This document shows positions 31,930 to 43,863 of a stretch of 64,000 nucleotides of DNA, in pieces (the first letter of the stretch is position 1; each line of letters begins with the position of its first letter). The notes under the pieces were generated by a model, which worked only from the letters and a program-made list of their open reading frames with translations, did no database searches and was not told where the DNA came from. Origin of the DNA: Pollenia angustigena (lineage: Eukaryota > Arthropoda > Insecta > Diptera > Polleniidae); contig OV884056.1 in the NCBI GenBank assembly GCA_930367215.1, forward strand, positions 55,242,308 to 55,306,307, read 5' to 3'. The translations under genes were made by a program, and so were the position numbers.

Positions 31930-33017
31930 GTTCTTACTAGGGATGCCAATCGGGATTGATTTTAGAAAATCCCGGGATTCAGGATTTTCCGGGATTTTTT
32001 TTAAATAAAAAACACTTTTTTTATTTGTTTATGAATTTTCAAAAGGTATTATTATATACATATGGGCATTTCCAAAGAATGGTCTACCAGGACGAAAAAA
32101 TAAAATGTGGATTATCATCGTCTTTTATTGTTTTTTATTAGAAAAAAGGCTAGGTTCTTATAAAAGAATGGTTTCCTAGCATATCTGAGCTGTTTTACTT
32201 GAGGAAATTGGTCTGGAAACTGGAAAATTTTATAATTTCCTGTATTTTCTACTTCTAAAGACATTTTTATATACTTATTTTACATGCAAAAAATATGTTA
32301 TGTTTACACTCTTTCTTCATAATCTCTCCATTACAGTCAATTGTAAAAGGAGTATTAAGTTTTTTTGTTAAGGAAATTTGAAGACATTTATGGTAAAATG
32401 CGTGGTGATAATAATAAAAAAAACACATGGAAAAATCGTACGTTCGCGATCCGTACGTTCGCTACCGGTACATAAGCCAATTAAACAAAAACCAAGAGAG
32501 ATATTTTATTTTGTAAATACTGGATGGAGACCTACATTAATACACATTTAAAATAAATTAATCACTTTTGAAAATTCCGTTTCATTACGCAGATTTTTAC
32601 ATTTCACTACTGCCAGCCGAAGCTGATTCTATTTTGAGTACGTTCGTGACCACACGTTTATAACTCTTATTATGAAAACTTAAACACGATGAAATCCAAC
32701 TTTTGTACTAATCATAGAGCTACCCAAATGCTATCGAATCGCAAAAAAAAATTCTAAGAAAAGTTTTGTTTTTCTATATTATTTGTACATCAAAAGCGTA
32801 CGAACGTACTTTCGTGACCCCAGGAAATGCCCATAAATATTATTTTTAAAAAAGAAAAATAAGAATTATAAAAACAAAAACTACAACTGAAATATAATAT
32901 TTGTATAGAGTATAAATATTCAATAAAAACGAACATTTTTGTACACAAAAGTTGATATATTAAAAATCCCGGGATTTCGGGATAAAGGATTTCCTGTTTG
33001 GCATCCATAGTTCTCAT
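31930..33017. mobile_element. hAT MITE (TAGGGATGCCAA family), copy 2, split
   Basis: TAGGGATGCCAATCGGGATT (31938) is mirrored near 33009 by TTTGGCATCCATA. Flanks are GTTCTTAC and GTTCTCAT, six of eight matching. Apart from the insertion at 32064-32832 it follows copy 1 (39758-40091) closely. CCCGGGATT motifs form subterminal palindromes. Confidence 0.82.
32060..32836 (+). mobile_element. GGGCATTTC-family MITE, copy C, 769 bp
   Basis: GGGCATTTCCAAAGAATGG (32064) mirrors CCCCAGGAAATGCCC (ending 32832). Flanks are ATAT and ATAA. It contains TACGTTCGCGATCCGTACG and a second ACGAACGTACTTTCGTGAC near the right end. The uninterrupted hAT MITE at 39758 gives the empty-site context. Confidence 0.85.
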
Positions 33018-33926
33018 ACACATTAAGTACCTATCAAGATATTGCAGAAAAAGTTACAGCTGACAATGGCCAACGAAAATCTTTAAACAAATCCAATTTT
33101 TTAAAGAAAAAAAAAAACAACAGAAAAACCAGCAAAGAAACTTAACCACTACCATCCCAAGTTTAAAACAATTTTTACTAGACTTGCGATTATTAATATT
33201 TAAGAAAAATAATCGGCAGATTTATTTATTAGCTTATCGCCTCTCAAAGCAGTCCCTAGTCGTTTCAATAAGAGAATTCACCTATAGAAATATCTTATAC
33301 CAGATAAACGTGCTGCTGATCAAAATAACTGAGATGAATGGGGTATATTATAACACTGTAAGCTCGTATGGAGTATATAACTGGTAGATCACACAATGAG
33401 TGTCACCGAATGCTTTGGTTAAATATTCCTAATTATTGTTTGCTTAAGGAAGAGAATCGTTTTGAAATCGATCGATTTTCATCACATAGTACCTGATAAA
33501 AAAAAAAATATAACTATAAATGGGAAGCTATCAACATACAATGTAAAAATTTGTAATATTTAATCATTTTTATTCTGATGCTGGCGGCTGTTTTTATTGT
33601 TTTCTTCAAGGTTGGGAAAGTTTTAATTTAGTTTTTAAAACATATACCTATGAGTAATTTATTTAAAATTTTTAAAAAGCACTTAAAGTTTAATAGGTAT
33701 TTATTTTTTTCATTTTGCATATTTTTTTAGAAAAAAAATAGTGATAATAAGAGGACAGAGTTTAAATTGTTCTTTCCTAATGTTCTTATTGTGCTTTAAT
33801 AAAAATACAACTCTAATAAAATAAAACATCTTCTCGTTTAGAAAAATAGCCGGAGCCAAACGACTGTCCAATTTCTTTACGTATTTTGATATTTCACAAA
33901 AAATAATTTTAACACTATTATACATA
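33018..33926. other. No gene or element recognised
   Basis: AT-rich spacer with short open frames only. The frame at 33184-33387 resembles no family I know. Confidence 0.45.
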
Positions 33927-34655
33927 CTGTCAGCGTCAAAATAAAGTGTACAACTGGTTTTCCAATAAAAAAAGTGTTATTTTAGCAAAAAAGAAATTAA
34001 ATTTTTAGAAGTTTATTATCATTTACAAAACTTTGGACAATGTTATTACAATTTAAAATTAAAAATTTGAAATACTTCAAAAACAACAAAAACAGTACAA
34101 TAAAAAACTAATAGGTATACTCCGTTTTAAACGCGTCAAAAAAGTGTACAGTTTTAAAATACTAAGAAAAGTGAAGTGGCTAATACTTTGATTGATTTAA
34201 TTTTGCTTTTAGAACGGCTTTGGCATCAATTCCACTCATTTTAAAGTTAGCTCAGTAGACAATTTTGGCAACTCTTCCTGCAGAATTGTATGCAGAGAGT
34301 GATTGCTGCTAATGTTTCTTTTTAATTTGTCTGTCCAAATGTTTCCAGATGTTTACTTGAGTTGATATCGAGCGACTATTGGGCTGATTCATCTATTATA
34401 GGACGTTTGGACCCTATCACGCTTCACTTTAGATACTATATTTCTTCCGTTGAATTTCTTATTTCTACCTTTTATCGCGTTTTTTTTTTTTTTTGTCCAA
34501 CTTGCTTTTGTCACTTTTTGGAGCAACGTATTTTTCACAGATGACAGCAAGCTTGAAGTCCGATCAAATTTGGCAAAGTAGAAACTTTTTATTACGAACA
34601 CAACTCTTTCTATATTGGAAAGCAAGCTGTTCACTTTATTTTGACGCTCACAGTA
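33925..34655 (-). mobile_element. Tc1-like element relic, 727 bp
   Basis: CTGTCAGCGTCAAAATAAAG (33927) matches the reverse complement of the right end, CTGTGAGCGTCAAAATAAAG (ending 34653). TA flanks both sides. The interior holds the minus-strand 3' end of a Tc1-type transposase. The first half of the gene is missing, consistent with an internal deletion. Confidence 0.83.
34150..34415 (-). pseudogene. Tc1-type transposase C-terminal remnant, several frame breaks
   Basis: Read on the minus strand from about 34395: SAQ, a stop, SLDINSSKHLE in one frame; then NIWKHLDRQIKKKH in another; then SLHTILQEELPKLS, and SGIDAKAVLKAKLNQSKY near the end. In order this matches the Tc1 block 'AQSPDLNPIENLW', the following 'LDR.(I)(R/K)K' helix, the 'L...L..EW..I' segment and the terminal 'AV(L/I)KAKG..TKY'. 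The Asp of SLD is present, while the partner Glu is hard to place. At least three frameshifts or stops make it inactive. The first two catalytic Asp segments are absent. Confidence 0.7.
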
Positions 34656-36959
34656 CCTATGAACCTATATTTTTTAAATTCATTTATTTAAGTTTGCCAA
34701 AGCCAACAAAACGCAATCACAAAAATATGAGTTTGTTTAGCCATTTTTATGTGTGGCCATGCCGCTTTAGGTGCAGCTTCAATTATTCCAGAATTTTTCC
34801 CAATAATCCTTATTGAAAAGCTTATAAAATCACTTAGCCTTCAGCAATTATAATCATTAATACAAACCTATTATAAAATTATTTTAAAAATTTTTTTCAT
34901 ATTTATTTAAGGTAGGTATTTTTATTAAAAAAAAAAACTTCTATTCAATTATAAAATTTCCTAGTACCCTATATGGCATTTAACTAACCGGCAACACTAA
35001 TTTAATTTCCCCCTTAATTTTTATTTTTCTTTTCATCATATGGTCAGATACAAAATTACAAAAACAGATTTCAAAAAACCAAAAAAACATTAACTGTTGT
35101 TGTTGTCAAACCAGTATTGTGTAAAGTAGAAAAGTTAAGTAGAAAAAAACACAAACATAAAATACTGCAACAACAAAATAATTGCCATATTAAAAACATT
35201 GAAGTGCAAACAAGAGAATGCAGAATAACAGCAACAACTACACTTCTACATACATACTACATTTTAGATACAACTACTCAAAAGGAAATTGTTTTTGTAA
35301 ATTTAGAGTTGTTATTAAAAAGCATTTTAGTTCTTTCGTAAAGCCATTTCTTTATTTAAAATGAACAAGCCAACAAAACAAAAAAATTTTATGGCAGCAA
35401 CCAAACAAAAAAAAAAGGAATTAAAAAAAACTAAAAGCCATAAAAAGAATGAAAACTGTTAATAATTTATTAGAAAAAAAACTGAAAAAACAACGTTCGT
35501 TAAAGTTAATCACTAAAAAATCTAAAAACAGACTAAATAAAAGTCGTTTTTTTCAGATATTTGTGGCATATGTAGTAGTTAAATTGCTGGTTAGCACGGA
35601 GAAAAATTTAAGTTGCTTTTTATATATGTTCTTAAATATATTTCTTTTTAAGTAATTAATCACAATTACGTTAAAAAATTATAACAATATTATGTTATTT
35701 ATATTATACAAAATAAAAAAAAATATATATAGGTATGCAATAACTTTTAAAAATACTTGTACGTAAAGCACTTTTCTCTATTTTTTTATATACATTTCTC
35801 TTTTTTATAAAATTTTTTTATTTCTTTTTTTTTACTTAAGTAAAAAAATTGATTATAATATTTCATACTTTTAACACTAACATTTTAATAGTATTTGTTG
35901 TAGGGTTTTATTTTATTCCAAAATAAAGCTATGTATTATTATTATTTCTTTTTTATAAAAAATTATTGATGATTTATATTTTCTCTGACGTCGTTACCGC
36001 CGCTGCCGCACTAATTTAAACGACCACTTTTATATTATATTTAGCGTGGATAGGATAAGATATTCATATACTTTATTTTTATTTTATTGTATAGGACAAC
36101 TCATCACACACAATTTTTAATTATTTTTAAATAGGTACATATATTTTTCTTAAATTATTTAGTTTGTACGCATGAAGAGTTTTTTTTTTTATCACGAGAA
36201 GTTATATTTAACCAAAAAAGAAAAAAAGTAAAAAAAACGTTAACACGTTGAAAATTTTGTTTTATTTAAACCTCACAAATCTACTCCGGCTAACGATCGA
36301 AAACGTACTAAAAAAACTGTTTATAGAAAAGTATTTACAACTGAGTAACTTTGAACAGTGTTACCGTGTGGCTACACTAAGAAACAGAAATTAAAAGGGG
36401 AAATTGTTTTTATTGAAAACAGAAACATTTTGAATTTCTTTTTAAGATAATATAAAACGAACCCCAATGAGGTTTAATTTTGAATAAAACAACCTCGATA
36501 ACTCATGGAAATCGTGGCTCACCAAATATAAAAGGAACCGGTAGCCCAAAAGTTATAAGGGCTCTAAACTGGTTTGAGAGACCCCTCAAAGTTTATGTAG
36601 AGATTCTTAGATATCTTGATGATTGATTTGTGGCCAAGGGTAAGTGACTAAGCTTGGTCTGCCCACTGTTTTATCTATGTGCTATTATTATTATTTCTTT
36701 TTTTAAGTAATGAACTAATACATAAGACAATTATCAGCCGATCTTCACGAAATTTGACCTAATAGCGTTTTTCGTTAAGGTTTAAGACGTACTAAAGTTT
36801 TTTTTTCCAAGAGTATGCTTTATATGGGGCCTTTGGTTAATTATTGATTATGGAAAAAAATAATTTTCCAACTTTACCGCGTTTTGTGGGTGACCTTTTT
36901 TTGAAAACGGACTATTCGACTATGCTAGGGCCATTTTGATATTTGCAAAAAATGGGAAT
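34656..36959. other. Long AT-rich stretch without a recognised gene
   Basis: Poly-A and poly-T runs are frequent. 35090-35300 is enriched in CAACAAC/GCAACAA tracts, as in fly untranslated regions. 35990-36025 is a short GC-richer patch (CGCCGCTGCCGCA). 36470-36640 is complex sequence without reading frames. 36720-36780 resembles the 'CCGATCTTCACGAAATTTG' phrase of dispersed repeats. Confidence 0.4.
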
Positions 36960-37700
36960 AAGTTATACCCCTAGTGTACATGTACTTATATACGTTTGTC
37001 AGTCAATTACAAACGTAATTTCTACATTATTGATTTAAGACCCTATAAAGTATATATACTCTGGGTTCTTATTAGTAACGAAGTTAATTTAACAATGTCC
37101 GACTGTCTGTTGAAATGGGTTTTCCGAAGACCCCAGATATAATGGCGACTTGGTTGGTACATATTAATGTAACAAATTCTCCCTTATATTTTGCTATTGA
37201 ACTATCGGTCCACAAATGGCTGAGATATGAGAACAAAAGACTGTCTCTAATTTTATAAATAAATCTCTTATATTTTTCCTGTATGTCTGGCGAACGACAA
37301 TCATCTTAGTTATTAATAAACAAAATCCGACAACTTGTGTGCGAGATTGGAGAAGTGGGCGTGGCACAAAATAAATTTTATTATATCTAAAGAACGTTAA
37401 GAAAACAATTATCCCAAATTGAAACACATACCTGGGTTGTTATTACACAACCTCACAAAAAATATCGGCGGGATTTGAGATGGCGTGCCACCTCCCGTAC
37501 AAAGACATTATAGAGAGCCAACGTTTCCAAATTAGGTACAGGCACTTTGGTCATCAATGCACAACATTGAATTGGAATTGGAAAATTGGGCGTGTTACAA
37601 AATTTATTTATTTATATCTAAGGAACGGTATTTATGTATATAACTTTATGTTATTAGCGCAGCATGGTAAAAGGTATATAAGATTCGGCATAGCCTTACA
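36960..37700 (-). repeat. INE-1-like dispersed repeat, family B, minus strand
   Basis: On the plus strand it starts with CCCTATAAAGTATATATACT and CCGACTGTCTGTTGAAATGG (the 3' half reversed). It ends with TATATAAGATTCGGCATAGC, the reversed 5' hairpin. GTGGGCGTGGCACAAAAT at 37356 and TTGGGCGTGTTACAAAAT at about 37586 are tandem modules of the same unit. Pieces match 47280 and 51254. Confidence 0.7.
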
Positions 37701-38025
37701 TGTTTTTTTTTAATTTTTTATTTGGATTGAAATAAACTCTTGAATTTAATAAAGGCAATAACATCTTTGACTCGGTTTTTGAAACCTCAGTTTTGGCAAC
37801 ACCCTAAATTTTTATTGTTTGCGTAAACCGAGGTTGCACTGTATCACCAAGATATGAAAGAAATTTATAGCTTACAATGCCCAAGATTTTTAATTAAAAA
37901 AATCAATCAAAAATTTTATTGGCGGTCATAAATTTTGTATTCGAGCGCAATGGCAACACTATTAGTTTCATCGTATTGGCAGTTTTTGTTTTAACTTGTA
38001 TGCACAAGTCTGTAAGGAAAAAGTC

Positions 38026-38345
38026 AAGGCGAATTCATGTATCCGGTGGGACGATACGATACAAGAACAACAATGTGTTTTTATAGTAGCTTTAATTGGT
38101 CAATACCAAGGCGAATTTATAACAGGTAAGTGCAACTCTACAACTACAAAACAAGGCGAATTAACTCCATGTATTTTGTTTTTGCAATTTTCTGACTTGT
38201 TGTCAAATTTCAGTATAGAAACAAAACAATATTTTGACGTTTTACCATTTTTTTAATTCGCCGTGGATACAGCTGATGAACGGCTGACGAAAATAAGCAA
38301 ATTTGGCATTTCTTTCTCTAAGTAAGTAAATTCGCCTCGGAAACA
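38026..38345. repeat. Cluster of GGCGAATT element ends
   Basis: GGCGAATTC/T occurs on the plus strand at about 38028, 38110 and 38155 and on the minus strand at about 38254 and 38326. These look like termini of several nested copies of the family seen whole at 9338-9605. Individual copies could not be paired with confidence. A GA microsatellite follows at 38363-38392. Confidence 0.5.
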
Positions 38346-38392
38346 GTGTTTGTTTCCTTAAGAGAGATAAAGAAAGAGAGAGAGAGAGAAAA

Positions 38393-39034
38393 GTACTTAA
38401 AGAATATTTTCTGTAATAAAAAGTTACCAAATTGTGAAAAAATCATAAACTGAATTACAATACTATATAAAAAATTTCTTCGGTCGTGATTATAATTATT
38501 CAAATGTCATCTAATTGAAAACATATTTAACATGATTAAAGTTTTTAACTACTTAGCTTCAGTAAAAATGATGAGGAATCTTTAATAAAGTTTTGATGGC
38601 ATTCCTAGGCTTTATTGAGTTTATAAAAATAAAAGACGAACAGTTTTAACTTCTGTCTCCTTTTTGAGTGGGCGGGGTTTAAATTTAAATTCCTGGGCGA
38701 AATATCTTAATATTTAACAATTTACTAATAATAAAGAGAATAAAGTGTCTTATTTTAAAACAAGTCAAGAACTATTATTATATAGGGCCAACCATAATGT
38801 GCATGAGCTGACTTAAGCAACTGTGCAAATAAATGTAAATCATATCTTTCAAATCATATTGAACTTAAGGAAACTTTTTGTTAAGTTATGAAAGTGCCAA
38901 TTACTTAAACATAGTGCGAAACTGATCGCACATTCTTTACGGAATCGGTAAAAATTTAGCAGTAGCTTAAGCTATTTGATGGGTTTTATGAAATATGGCA
39001 ACTTTATATGGAAAATAAATCTCTCATATTGCAA
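38393..39034. other. No gene recognised
   Basis: AT-rich spacer between the GA microsatellite and the hAT MITE. No termini or coding signal. Confidence 0.4.
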
Positions 39035-39654
39035 CTTTAAGCCAGGGCTGTCAGATATGGCGATTTCTCGCCAAACGTGGCGATTTTTAAACGTGTTTGG
39101 CGATGGGATTTCCCATTTGGCGACTTTTATAGCGATTTCTGATATAACTGGCGATTATTTTGGCTATTTTTACCATTTATATTATTTCGGCAATTTTGTT
39201 TAACAGCTTGTCATTTTTTGTTTTCATTACTAATATAAAAAAACTTGCAACTTTTTTCACATGATTTTTACTTTGTTATCATTTTAAGCAAATGGTATAT
39301 TCAGTCACTATTTAACTGTTATAGTATGTATGCAGGTCAAAACTCCATTAATGAAATCGGTTGACGCTGAAGTATACGATCTAATAGACTTGTGTGAATA
39401 ATTTAAGTTTTTTAACTGAATATATGATATCCATTTTATGTTAAAAAAAAAAAAAAAAATTACAGAAACAAAACAAAATTTACTTTCGGCGATTTTTGAC
39501 GGAATATTATACTAGCGGTTTTTGTATGCAAAATTTAATTTAAAAAAAAAAAAATTACAAAAACTGAACAAATTGACGTTTGGCGATTTTTGGTGATTTC
39601 TGACATCCGGTTTGGCGATGGACCTCATAAAAATCTGACAACCTTGCTTTAAGC
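39035..39654. mobile_element. hAT MITE with GGCGATTT repeats, 604 bp
   Basis: CAGGGCTGTCAGATATGGCG (39043) matches the reverse complement of the right end, CAAGGTTGTCAGATTTTTAT (ending 39646). CTTTAAGC flanks both sides (39035-39042, 39647-39654). Subterminal TTTGGCGATTTT motifs occur at least ten times in all. The small frames inside are non-coding artefacts. Confidence 0.9.
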
Positions 39655-39749
39655 TAAAAAATACAATAAAAAAAAACATCATTCGTAAACACATGAAACA
39701 TACGCAAACAAATTTATGACGTTATATTGTATTCAACTATTTTTCATGG

Positions 39750-40099
39750 ATATGTATTAGGGATGCCAATCGGGATTGATTTGAGAAAATCCCGGGAATT
39801 CGGGTTTTTCGGGATTTTTTAACTAAACAACACTTTTTTTATTTTATTATAATTTTTAAAAGGTATTATATATAAACATAACATATCTTTTTAAAAAAAG
39901 AAAAATAAGAACTATAAAATAAAAAATACAACTGATATATAATTTTTTTTTTGTATAGAGTATAAAAATTCAATAAAAACGAACATTTTTGTACACAAAA
40001 GTTGATATATTAAAAATTAAGAAAAATTACGGGATTAATAAAAATAAATCCCGGGATTTTCGGGATTGACAAATCCCGTTTGGCATCCCTAATATGTAT
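39750..40099. mobile_element. hAT MITE (TAGGGATGCCAA family), copy 1, 334 bp
   Basis: TAGGGATGCCAATCGGGATT (39758) mirrors AATCCCGTTTGGCATCCCTA (ending 40091). ATATGTAT flanks both sides exactly. It is uninterrupted and serves as the empty-site reference for copy 2 at 31938. Confidence 0.92.
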
Positions 40100-40536
40100 T
40101 TTTCTTTTAAGGAAAGAGCAGGGTTCCCAGTTTTATTTTATACCTTTTCCCTAATTTGCGATTTACATACCCCAAAATCCCAAAAATCCTCGCAGATTCT
40201 TAAAAAGAGAATAATATTATGTTAAAGGAAAAGTATGCATACATTTATTTATTTAATTCATTCCATTTGTGTTATATTATTAACACAAGTTTTATTTGTT
40301 TGGTGTGTTATACATACATATTAATATAAAAAGTGTAACAATAAAACACGCACAAAAAAAATAAGCAATTTTGTTTTACATGTTGATTGTATTAAAAATT
40401 GTTATTTTCTGAGAAGATGGAAAACAATTTGTCGCAGCTTTCTGAATTATTTTTAAAGTGTGTGTTTATTTTAAGAACTTCTAATAACTAGTACTGCATT
40501 CTAATGCGAATTTTGGTTGTACATGTTCGTTATTAT
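40100..40536. other. No gene; isolated hAT-like end
   Basis: CAGGGTTCCCAGTTTTATTT at about 40120 looks like a hAT terminus without a partner. The rest is AT-rich. Confidence 0.3.
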
Positions 40537-41468
40537 GGGTGATTTTTTTAGAGCTATAGGAAAGTTAAAAAAAAAAATCACATAAAATTCAGAAAAATTC
40601 ATGAAATCTTTATTTGAATCGATAGTACGGTACATATAATTTAATGTTTGAAGATTATTTCATGCAAATGTTGACCGTGTCTGCGCCTCAAATGGTCCAT
40701 CCGCTTAGTCCGATTTTGGCATACTCTTTCCAACATTTCGGCCGGTATCTCATGAATAAATGCTTCAATGTTGTCTTCCAATGCGTCAATTGAAGCGGGC
40801 ATGTGTGTATAGACATGAGCTTTAACAAAGCCCCACAAAAAAAAGTCTAAAGGCGTTAAATCGCACGATCTAGGCGGCCAATTGACCGGTCCCGCACGTG
40901 AAATAAAATGTTCACCAAACTCGCCTCTCAATAAGTCCATTCTTAAGCGTGCTGTGTGGCATTTGGCACCGTCTTGTTGAAGCCACATGTCATGCAAGTC
41001 AAGCTTTTGCATTTTGGGCAAACAAAAGTTGGATATCATCTCACGTTGATGATTAACAGAGGCCCAATTGCTGCGAACGGCGACGAATCGAAATTGATGG
41101 TCATCATTAACACTGGCCGATACAGCTGCGATATTTTCTTCACTTCGCACTCTACGTAGGCGTGTTGGTGGTTGAATGTCCATCAATGTAAATTTGGTAC
41201 GAAATTTAGTCACAATAACCCGAATAGCCGCTTCAGTGGGTCGATTAAACTGACCATAAAATGGAAGAAGCGTGCGATGAACTTTCTTAACAGAGCACGC
41301 ATTTTGTTAATAAAATTCAATAATTTGCAAGCGTTGTTCGTTTGTAAGACGATTCATAGTTAAATTATAGACCAAACTGAAGATGTTTGACAGTGAAACA
41401 AAACACGAAACGTGAGTCAGCTGTTTAAACCAGTGTTGCCAAAAAGATAATAGCTAAAAAAAAGACTG
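40537..41468 (-). mobile_element. mariner-like element, internally deleted
   Basis: GGGTGATTTTTTTAGAGCTA (40537) is matched loosely by ATAGCTAAAAAAAAGAC near 41452-41468, reading outward on the other side. The interior is almost entirely one minus-strand transposase frame (40641-41357). The right terminus is degenerate, and no TA duplication can be called there. Confidence 0.75.
40641..41357 (-). pseudogene. mariner-like transposase with one stop and a central deletion
   Basis: From ATG at 41357 the frame runs to the stop at 40641 (239 codons), broken only by a TAA at codon 17 (41309-41307). It opens MNRLTNEQRLQIIEFY and continues through FNRPTEAAIRVIVTKFRTKF and RVRSEENIAAVSASVNDDHQ, then jumps to REMISNFCLPKMQKLDLHDM. 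About 100 residues are missing, including the first catalytic Asp segment ('FSDEAHF' in this group). The second site (WLQQDGAKCHTAR) and third site (PPRSCDLTPLDFFLWG) keep their Asp residues. The C-terminus EIIFKH is intact. Of the transposase remnants here it is the least decayed, yet inactive without the first Asp region. Confidence 0.9.
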
Positions 41469-43162
41469 GTTCTGCGGTACCTCCATTTAAATAAGTGCTG
41501 CCAACTAAATGTATTTAATTCAAAATCCGATATAAACGTTTTTTTTTATTTTTTTGTTTAAAAAAATACATGCATACATTTTTAATCTGTAAAACAGAAT
41601 AAAATCTTTGGAATCGTGTAAATCAAATTTGCGCAAATAAAAGTCGCGTAAAACAGACTTAGGTGTATAAATTAATTAATACGCAATTGAAATTAAAGAT
41701 TAAGCCTTGTTAAGCTTTGCCTTTAATTACAAACAGGGAACAACAAAAAGGTGATACAAGCGTATTCATTCTATCAAAAAAATTTGTTTTGTGTGTGTCA
41801 TTTTGCTTTAAATGTGGCAACACTGGTTCTTAAATAACTTATAAGAGAATAAAAAAATTGCATGAAAATATGTTAAATACAAAAACAATTAATTATTTAT
41901 TAAAATTCATTTTTATTTTTGCAGTAAGTGAGAGCTTATAAAAAAAAATAATATTTGCTAAATAATTAAACACACATTTACTAGTATTTGTATATTTATT
42001 TAACAAATAAAGTCAATATGTAATGATTGATAAGAATATTCAGTGTTCAATAAAAAATAATAATAAAAAAACACAAGCAGGGTGTGCACCAAAGTAACAA
42101 AAAAGTCCTGTTAACAAATAATTGGCAACTAATGAATGAAAAAAAAACAGAAAATTAAAAAAAAAAGATAAATAAAATAAAGTACATTTAAGCAGAATAA
42201 ATTAAATTAAAATTTTTAAACGAAATTAAATGAATGTCTCGATACAAAATAATGATTTCCTAGTGATGGTAAATAAATCAATAAATGCAGTTGATTGTTT
42301 ATAAAACAACAATTAGCTAAACGTTATTTAAGTTTTTTATATGTACATATGTAGTATGTTCGTTTGTATGTACGAATCTGTTAAGCATTCTTTTTTTTTA
42401 TTTTAATTTATTTTGTTTAAAGGAAAATAAAACTTTTTCAATGTCAAAATATTTGCACATAAAAAGAAAAATTACTAAACAAAAACTAAACGACAAGTAG
42501 TAGGAGTCTTAAAAATATGTTCTATTACTACTCATTATCGTGAATGACTGTCAATTTAAAATTGTATAAAATGACGACGACCATTGACAGTAAAAAAAAT
42601 ATAAAACAAAATAAAAAATATGTTTGTATACTTTTGATGAAAAATTAAGGAGAAATAGTAATCCCATACAAAAAAGAAAAATACTAAAATAAAACTCATA
42701 ACCTCGAGTCAGTCAGTCAGTCAGTCAACCAGCCATTCATCCAACCTTTCTTTCTATCCATTTTTAATTCTAACCATCATCATCTTTCTTCTATTCTAAC
42801 CAAATGGCTTTCGTCATAACGTCGGTAAATATAAATAGAACAACGAATGTATTAAGTTGAATAGAAAAACATATAACGATAATGATGTTACATACAATGC
42901 AGCAATAATATTATTTTAATATTTTTGCTCTTTTAAGCTCATTTGATATTGACTAATGTTTGTAGATGTTTTTTTCAAGTTTGGCAACACTTAATTTTAG
43001 TCACCTTACAGGCCAACCTTAATCAGTGCGTCAAGCGTTTCTTGCGCCTAGCTTTAACGCAAGGTGAATTCAACTACAGGTGGTGTCGGAACGCCTTCTT
43101 ATATTGACAGTTCGAGCTAATTTGTTTTTATTTGTAAACCCTATATTGTTTAAATGGCATTA
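41469..43162. other. AT-rich spacer; one isolated MITE end
   Basis: No gene recognised. A TCAG microsatellite (TCAGTCAGTCAGTCAGTCAA) is at about 42708-42727. GAATTCAACTACAGGTGGTG at about 43067 is a lone copy of the end seen at 11921. CTAACCATCATCATCTTTC-type pyrimidine-rich sequence is at 42735-42800. Confidence 0.45.
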
Positions 43163-43392
43163 TTAACGCTGGGTCTCCACGTAGCAATTTTTTTTGCTTA
43201 GTATAAGCAAAAACGTCGGAAGAACAATGGCGCAATAATTGCCGATTATATTGCTGGAGAACAAGTGAAATTGCTTTGCCATAAACAAACGTACGGAGAA
43301 ATGAAATGTCAGATAAATGACAACTGATTTTACAGCAGATTGCTAAGCAATAATGGAGCAATCAAATTTGCTACGTGTAGACCCGGGGTAAA
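43163..43392. mobile_element. MITE with GGGTCTCCACGTAGCAA ends, 222 bp
   Basis: After TTAA (43163-43166) the left end reads CGCTGGGTCTCCACGTAGC. The reverse complement of the right end is CCCCGGGTCTACACGTAGC, after TTTA. A related, heavily interrupted copy is at 61077-62577. TTAA plus CCC...GGGT suggests piggyBac-type mobilisation by analogy with the element at 21039. Confidence 0.65.
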
Positions 43393-43863
43393 TAGGAGTG
43401 TCAACGTTGTGTCTTGAACAGTAATGTTAACTTAAATCTTGCTTAGTAAAACCCACAAAATATAAATACAAATGGAGAAAAAACCGCTAGATCGACCTTT
43501 AAAAGCTTAATTGTAAATTACTTTATTTAACGCGCTTTCAATATCGGAATTTTCAAATTTCAAAGCTTTGACGCCGCGCTATTTGGCTTTGTATGTGCAT
43601 ATATATTAAATTTTGTATGAGCATTAAAATTGTTGACAGATAGAAAACGCTGAACTCGCTGATTTAGGTTGGTATGTTCCATCGACTACACTATATTATT
43701 GAGTACTTTATTGCTATAATTATTGTTTACGCTATTCAGTAAATTACGCGATATAAAACATATGTAAACTAAAACAACGCACACATTTGCGTATTGTACA
43801 ATGTTGCCAACATATTTTTTGCAATATATAATTGCAATGTATATTTGCGCAATATAACTGTCC
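43393..43863. other. No gene recognised
   Basis: AT-rich with several TTGCAATATA motifs at 43800-43855. Confidence 0.4.

Noticed and set aside
35117..35341. 74-codon frame in a CAA-rich stretch resembling a 5' untranslated region
   Set aside because: No codon bias, start context or neighbouring exon supports it.
38242..38503. Two minus-strand frames with a Ser-Leu repeat
   Set aside because: The repeat is simply the translated GA microsatellite at about 38363-38392.
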